DNA from: Enoplolaimus lenunculus
Taxonomy: Eukaryota; Nematoda; Enoplea; Enoplida; Thoracostomopsidae
Assembly (NCBI GenBank): GCA_030248215.1
Contig: JASANG010001497.1
Span: 1-64,000 of the forward strand
Direction: 5' to 3'
Length of the DNA: 64,000 nt
This document shows, piece by piece, positions 59,101 through 64,000 of this stretch. The translations under genes were made by a program, and so were the position numbers. The notes below the pieces were generated by a model. It was not told the DNA's origin. It searched no databases and worked only from the letters and a program-made list of their open reading frames with translations. Numbering within the stretch: position 1 is the stretch's first letter; each line of letters begins with the position of its first letter.

Positions 59101-62100
59101 ACGGCGCCTGAAGTTCATGGGCTTATGATATATATTAAAGGTATGCACTTTCCCAGGTTTAACAAATACCTGTGCCCTCAGAATTCATAAAATTTCGCAC
59201 GATTTTTTAGAAAACTGAAATGTACTTTTGCTAAAACTTTGAAAGAAAAATCCGTATGTATATATACAGTGCCGAAGCAGACAGGGGTTGAGGCTCCCAT
59301 CAAACTCCATGTTGGGGTCCCCAAACTCGCGAGCGAAGCAAGCCATAAGTCAGACACGTCTTAAAGCTTTGGCGGTTTTTGTTTCAACCGGTCAGGTTGA
59401 GGGCCCCTTTATGGATGCTCCCACAATGAGGGAATGAGGGGTGGCTGGCTGCTCCGGCCCTGCATACATCACTGGCCATTAAAATATCACTTAGTTTTCA
59501 TTGTATTTGATGTAAATCATGTACGGTTATCAAATCTAGAATAGAATGTTTTTCTGGATATTCAACCGTAACCGGATATCGGGACGCTTCCTGGATGGTG
59601 GCCCGTTCGGCGAACTTGGCTTAGGCTTAGGCTTAGGCTTAGGCTTAGGCTTAGGCTTAGGCTTAGGCTTAGGTTTAGGCCTCACTTAAGAAGCGTCACA
59701 TACTTTTAGTACTCATATACAAACCTGCTGTCGTAATGAATAGTGCCATTTGGGAAAATCCACAGGAAAAAGTTTGGCGCAGTCACATCGTACGCGGTCG
59801 CACTATTTGCATTTGCAAAATACAAATCTGGAAGCCACATCATGTTGAGAATATTCTATAAACGAAAAACGGTACTTTTATCACTGTGATAATGCAAAGA
59901 TCTCAAATACCTAAAACAAACTAGGTTGGAATCTTTTAACGAGGAGACATACCCGTCCTAAACTCAAACCAGCTAATGGCCTAAAACAGCATTGCCGAAG
60001 TTCTTATTAAACCTTTGTGAGGTAATACTACAAACACGAAGGCTGAAAGAATAAAACAGAAACCGTAGGATAAAGGCACAACCCCTGATATTAAAAATCA
60101 TTAAGAAAATAATAACGTTACAATATATAACCACAAAAGACACACCAAAACCGAACGACAGTCATGACCTTGGGAGCGTAGCTAAAATGTTTTCTATATG
60201 TTTAATTCCCCGAGAAAAGTTTAAACATTCCCTTGGAAATTTTTATGACGCCTTTTGAATTAAATAAAAATTGAGGATCCCATCTTAAAAATAGTTTCAC
60301 CCACCGTTTCAGGATGCTGAGTACGCTACTTTCTATGCGATATTGAGCTCTATATTCATTGAGTAACAGCAATTATATTCCTGAGTTTATATAAACCAAG
60401 AGTTTCGATTAAGTTTTTAGCGCTAAAATGGCGTTTGGCTTCTTTCTCGTTTTAGATCACAGGTTTGATTCATAAACTAAATTTGAAATTTCACGATCCG
60501 CTTAGTGTTGCGTATTATAAATTTACCACATCTTTAATCAAAATCCTATCGGTGTTGTTGTGTTTCAATCTCGGATCGGTCCACCGTTGTTCAAAATAAA
60601 TATCGACGCCAAAATCCTGGAAAATCGTTTTAAAAAATTATCATCTTTGGTATTTTCATGCTGGTAAATTATGAACATTATGCTCCAAAGTCGGTTGCTA
60701 AAATTGTTAGGATGACGGTATACTTTGATGACGGACAGAGACGGACGGCCCCGCACAAGTAGGCATAGTGCCACCCTTAGCTGCACAATTTTTAGATATA
60801 AGAAGTTTGAAGACGGACGTACGGAATCAGGAACCCTAGTATTAAAAAGAAAAGTGGCCTATATAGATCTCGGCCAATGTTACTTTAAAGGCCGTCCCAG
60901 TTTCCCGGGACACAAATGTATCAGGAGTACCCGTCCCATTTTCCCGGGGCAGCAATGTACCAGGAGTACATTCCAAAAATATAATTGGGACAGTTGGGAT
61001 AGATGAGACAGTGGGACAGATGGGACCGCTGGGACAGATGGGACACTTGGAACAGATGGGACAGTTGGGACAGTTGGGTCAGATGGGACAGTTGGGACAG
61101 CTGGGACAGTTGGGACAGTTGGGACAGATGGGACAGCGGGACAGATGGGACAGGTGGGACAGTTGGGACAGATGGGACACTTGGGACAGATGGGACAGTT
61201 GGGACAGATGGGACAGTTGGGACAGATGGGACACTTGGGACAGATGGGACAGATGGGACAGCGGGACATATGGAACAGTTGGGACAGATGGGACACTTGG
61301 GACAGATGGAGCAGTTGGAGAGTTGGGACAGCGGGACAGATGGGACAGATGGAACAGATGGGACATTTGGGACAGATGGGACAGATGGGACAGTTGGGAC
61401 AGATGGGACAGTAGGGACAAATGGGACAGTTGGACACTTGGGACAGATGGAACAGATGGGACAGTTGGGACAGATGGGACAGTGGGACAAATGGGACAGT
61501 TGGGACAGATGGGACAGTTCTTGGGACACTTGGGACAGACGGGGCAGTTGGGACAGTTGGGACAGATGGGACAGTTGGGACACTTGGGACAGATGGGACA
61601 GTTGGGACAGATGTAACAGTTGGGACATTTGGGACAGTTGGGACAGATGGGACCGTTGGGACAGATGGGACAATTAGGACAGTTGGGACAGATGGGACAG
61701 TTGGGACAGATGGGAAAGATGGGACAGTTGGGACAGATGGGACAGTTGGGACAGTTGGGACACTTAGGACAGATGGGACGATATATGTATATATATGTAT
61801 ATATAATATATATACACAAATATATACATATATACATATATACACACATATATGTATATGTGTATATATGTATACATGTGCGTATATATATGTATATATA
61901 ATATATATACACACGTATATATACATATATATGTATACATTATAATATAAGCTTTACCACGTTTCATTTGTTGTACAAATTCAGTAGACAGTTTTACATG
62001 TTTTGTATGTGAAAAAAGTGAATATTTAAAAGGTCAAGCTTTTGAACCAGGAGCCCTGGCGCCCTAAAATCAGAAGCGCTGAACTCAGCGCGAGGTCTAT

Positions 62101-63842
62101 AACATAAGCTACTTTTCATATAATTTCTAGGTCGGTTCATATTCTGTACATCCACCAATTTCGCTTAAATAGTTAGGTAGCAGCTATTGTATAATTTAAT
62201 GTTTTTGTTACTCAAGCGCCGTTACGTGACATTTCTATTTTATCACGTTCGATTTTCGCAGAATGATTAAAATTACATAGCTAAGTGCTGATTCGTACTG
62301 ATTACAGGGACAAAGCTACCGCTCCGTCATCCGTATTCATTTCATTCAGGTAAAGACTGTTCAAGTCTCACTAAATGTAATTGAAAACAGTCATTATTTG
62401 GTTGATCCCCCAACCGTTTCAATCTCTTCGGTAAGTCATTGGGCTACGATCATATGAAAGTTGCTGACGAGGTAAGATTTATAAATTTACAGTTAAATAG
62501 TATCTAAATGGCACTAAAACTATTTCTATGCTTACCATTGTTTTAGCTCGAATTGAAGACATACCTTCAACATACATTCCAACTGTAAGTGTAGTCGCTT
62601 GTCCTTAAATTAAAACACACCGTAGAAACAGGTTATCAATGTCCCTTAGCATCTCCAGTCATATTTTCAAATGTGTATAACATCTATAATCAGTTAGTAA
62701 TACGTTTTCAAACTCACTAACTGTTGCAGTTGTTGAGCTTAAAATTGGTACTGGAGGAAAGCAAATCATATGCGAAAAATGTGCTGAATTTTTAGACTCA
62801 GCATTCAATGGTTCGATTGAAGTTACAAGACCTATTTCCAACTGGTGCTAGGGGCTACGCACGTTCGAGAATACTGGCCCTGGAAACTAACGGTTGGTGT
62901 TATTTATTCGATCATTGAATTATGGCAAATTGTGCATCTTTACGGGGTGACAATTTTTGTTTGATGCTTCGGAAATTTAAAGTCTTCCTTCTTTTGAGTC
63001 ATATGAGTGCATTTATAAATATATTCAGTTAGTTACGCATCAATGCAGTGAAGTATTAGCTAATCTGCAAAGTTTACTGTAGGTATATAACATATGGTCA
63101 CAAAAACACACACAAATCTTTAACTTTGCTCTCTAAAAGCTTAAACTAACTTGATTTAAGCTTAAGCTAATCCACCAGTGTTAAACTAACTTTCTAGATT
63201 AACTAAACTAACTGGTAGGTTTACGCTTAAACTCATTTAAAATCTTACTTATTTTCAGTTTAAGCTAAACTTAATGAACTCTTAGATACACGGCTGCACT
63301 TGTTCTTAAACTAAAAATAAGTTTACTTAAACTCGTGTTAAACTTAAAAACACGTTAGTTTAAGTAAAACTTAGAATTCTAGTTTAGTTAGTCGGTCCAG
63401 CCATTTAAGTTTTACTTAAACTGATATTCATGTTTAGTTAAGCTATAATTTAAGTTTAAGTTTTTAGAAAGTGCGCATAAATTTTTAGTTCGAATGTATA
63501 GAATGTTGCGTGGTTTAGGAGCCCTAAAACGCAACAAACGCATGGTTTCAAACCTGGAGAAGTCCTTACAGAATTTTAAAATTCGCAAACTTTTGCAGCA
63601 AAAATTCAAGCCTAAAATTAAAATTACCTCTGTATTCCGCTTACTTCACTAAAACGCAGTTTTTTTGGAAAAACTTTAAATTGTTTTAAAGCAAATCTAA
63701 ATTCAGAAATACCAGAAATACTAAGATACCAATTTTTGAAATTGTGGAATAGAACTTACCTAAGTGATGAAACGGGGTCGCATGCCGATCATATCGCCTT
63801 TTATCACGTAAAATAGGTAAAATATCGTTGGTGCCAGCTGTC
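56145..63842 (-). CDS. Glycine-receptor-like Cys-loop anion channel subunit, 5' end off the right edge
   Basis: Exons: 63842-63760 (83 bp), 62603-62536 (68), 60616-60527 (90), 59855-59725 (131), 59058-58976 (83), 58358-58212 (147), 57810-57596 (215), 57253-57098 (156), 56336-56145 (stop). Every junction keeps phase. In order: [57 protein letters not shown]; the Cys loop [15 protein letters not shown] (13 between); [10 protein letters not shown]; a second Cys pair [15 protein letters not shown]1 [21 protein letters not shown]2 [19 protein letters not shown]3 [21 protein letters not shown]4 [20 protein letters not shown]. Second Cys pair and Pro-Gly-Arg before M2 point to the glycine/glutamate/histamine-gated chloride branch; the receptor acts as a pentamer in the plasma membrane. 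The signal peptide exon is outside. The short M3-M4 loop depends on acceptor TTTTTAAG at 56337; an extra exon in that intron is possible. Confidence 0.92.
56427..56625. mobile_element. Palindromic GAGTCAA MITE, copy 3
   Basis: Same family, more diverged; left end CAGTGCAAAAAAATGCTGAG, right end ACCATTTTTTGCAGTC, TA at each side. It lies in the last intron of the Cys-loop receptor gene, directly beside a decayed copy of the 9461 family. Confidence 0.75.
59273..59466. mobile_element. MITE-like element containing GCGAGCGAAGC words
   Basis: Begins CAGTGCCGAAGCAG and ends CTGCTCCGGCCCTG, imperfect mirrors. A relative with a longer interior occupies about 11335-11970. It lies in a receptor intron. 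Confidence 0.5.
59617..59682. repeat. TTAGGC telomere-like hexamer run
   Basis: About ten consecutive TTAGGC units, ending TTAGGTTTAGGC. It lies 43 bp downstream of a receptor exon (59855-59725) in the intron. Flanking GGACGCTTC and GAAGCGTC are inverted, so it may be another mobile-element interior. Confidence 0.85.
60964..61775. repeat. 9/18-bp minisatellite (TGGGACAGT/A)n
   Basis: About 800 bp of the nonamer (A/T)TGGGACAG, often alternating as an 18-mer, with scattered variants such as CTTGGGACA and TGGAACAG. The multiple-of-three unit leaves frames open on both strands (up to 348 codons on the minus strand, [12 protein letters not shown]), which should not be taken as genes. It sits in the receptor intron between 62536 and 60616. 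Confidence 0.95.
61776..61945. repeat. TA/TG microsatellite
   Basis: ATATATGTATATATATGT and TATACACATATA units directly adjoin the minisatellite. Confidence 0.95.
63115..63475 (-). repeat. AGTTTAAGTAAAACT-rich dispersed repeat, copy B
   Basis: Reverse-complement counterpart of 3640-3970; shared landmarks are CTGGTAGGTTTACGCTTAAA, ACACGAGTT-type words and GGCTGGACGGACT-type words. It lies in an intron of the Cys-loop receptor gene. Confidence 0.7.
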
Positions 63843-64000
63843 CTGAAACAGTAAAGTTAAAAATACATTAAATGTAACAAAACTGACTCGTATATAAACG
63901 AACTTAACAGGATAATGTTTTCTGTGTTTCCGAACTTATATTACAAGGCGTTATTTTCAGTTCTGAAATAATAAATAGGATATCAAACCGCCGGGAAATC

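Noticed and set aside
60880-61926. Open frames of 174-348 codons on both strands (VPTVPSVP and [12 protein letters not shown])
   Set aside because: They come from the 9-bp minisatellite and TA tract; open frames on both strands with monotonous peptides are a repeat artefact.
62308-62850. Apparent plus-strand exons giving [13 protein letters not shown] and [14 protein letters not shown]
   Set aside because: Phases fail when joined, and the minus strand at 62603-62536 is a clear 68-bp receptor exon.

Overview
The window looks like nuclear DNA of an AT-rich, intron-containing invertebrate animal. I favour an invertebrate deuterostome such as a tunicate, because the Cys-loop receptor gene at the right end keeps exon sizes I recall from vertebrate glycine receptor genes. 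The species cannot be fixed from the sequence. Coding exons are short and are recognised by family similarity, by AG/GT splice sites and by phase continuity. Most open frames of 60-100 codons outside them are chance.

Layout. (1) 1-10.2 kb: a minus-strand synaptotagmin-like (Slp/SYTL4-5 type) Rab effector. Ten exons are readable: N-terminal Rab-binding helix, FYVE-type zinc finger, a low-complexity linker and the first C2 domain. The gene runs off the left edge. (2) 10.2-15.9 kb: no gene seen, several small DNA transposons. (3) 15.9-20.2 kb: minus-strand coatomer zeta subunit (COPZ) in seven exons. (4) 22.6-26.9 kb: plus-strand PARP16 in six exons, divergent from COPZ. (5) 26.9-31.7 kb: a repeat-rich gap. 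(6) 31.7-32.6 kb: three phase-compatible plus-strand exons ending in a stop, from a gene I do not recognise. (7) 32.6-53.2 kb: about 20 kb without a convincing exon, full of miniature transposons, simple repeats and tRNA-like sequences. (8) 53.2-53.9 kb: an intronless plus-strand gene encoding only a CAP C-terminal (C-CAP) beta-helix domain behind a disordered N-terminus. (9) 56.1-63.8 kb and beyond: a minus-strand anion-type Cys-loop receptor in nine readable exons, with a long minisatellite and a TA microsatellite in one intron.

The genes do not form a pathway: one vesicle-tethering factor, one COPI coat subunit, one ER mono-ADP-ribosyltransferase, one actin-regulator-like protein and one neurotransmitter-type receptor. 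The most distinctive layer is the non-coding DNA. It holds many families of short inverted-repeat (MITE-like) elements, several with exact 8-bp target duplications. One family carries internal TTAGGC/GCCTAA telomere-like arrays, one has expanded into a 126-bp tandem array, and at least two cases of nested insertion are visible. No retrovirus-like, Polinton-like, LINE, CRISPR or bacterial feature was recognised.
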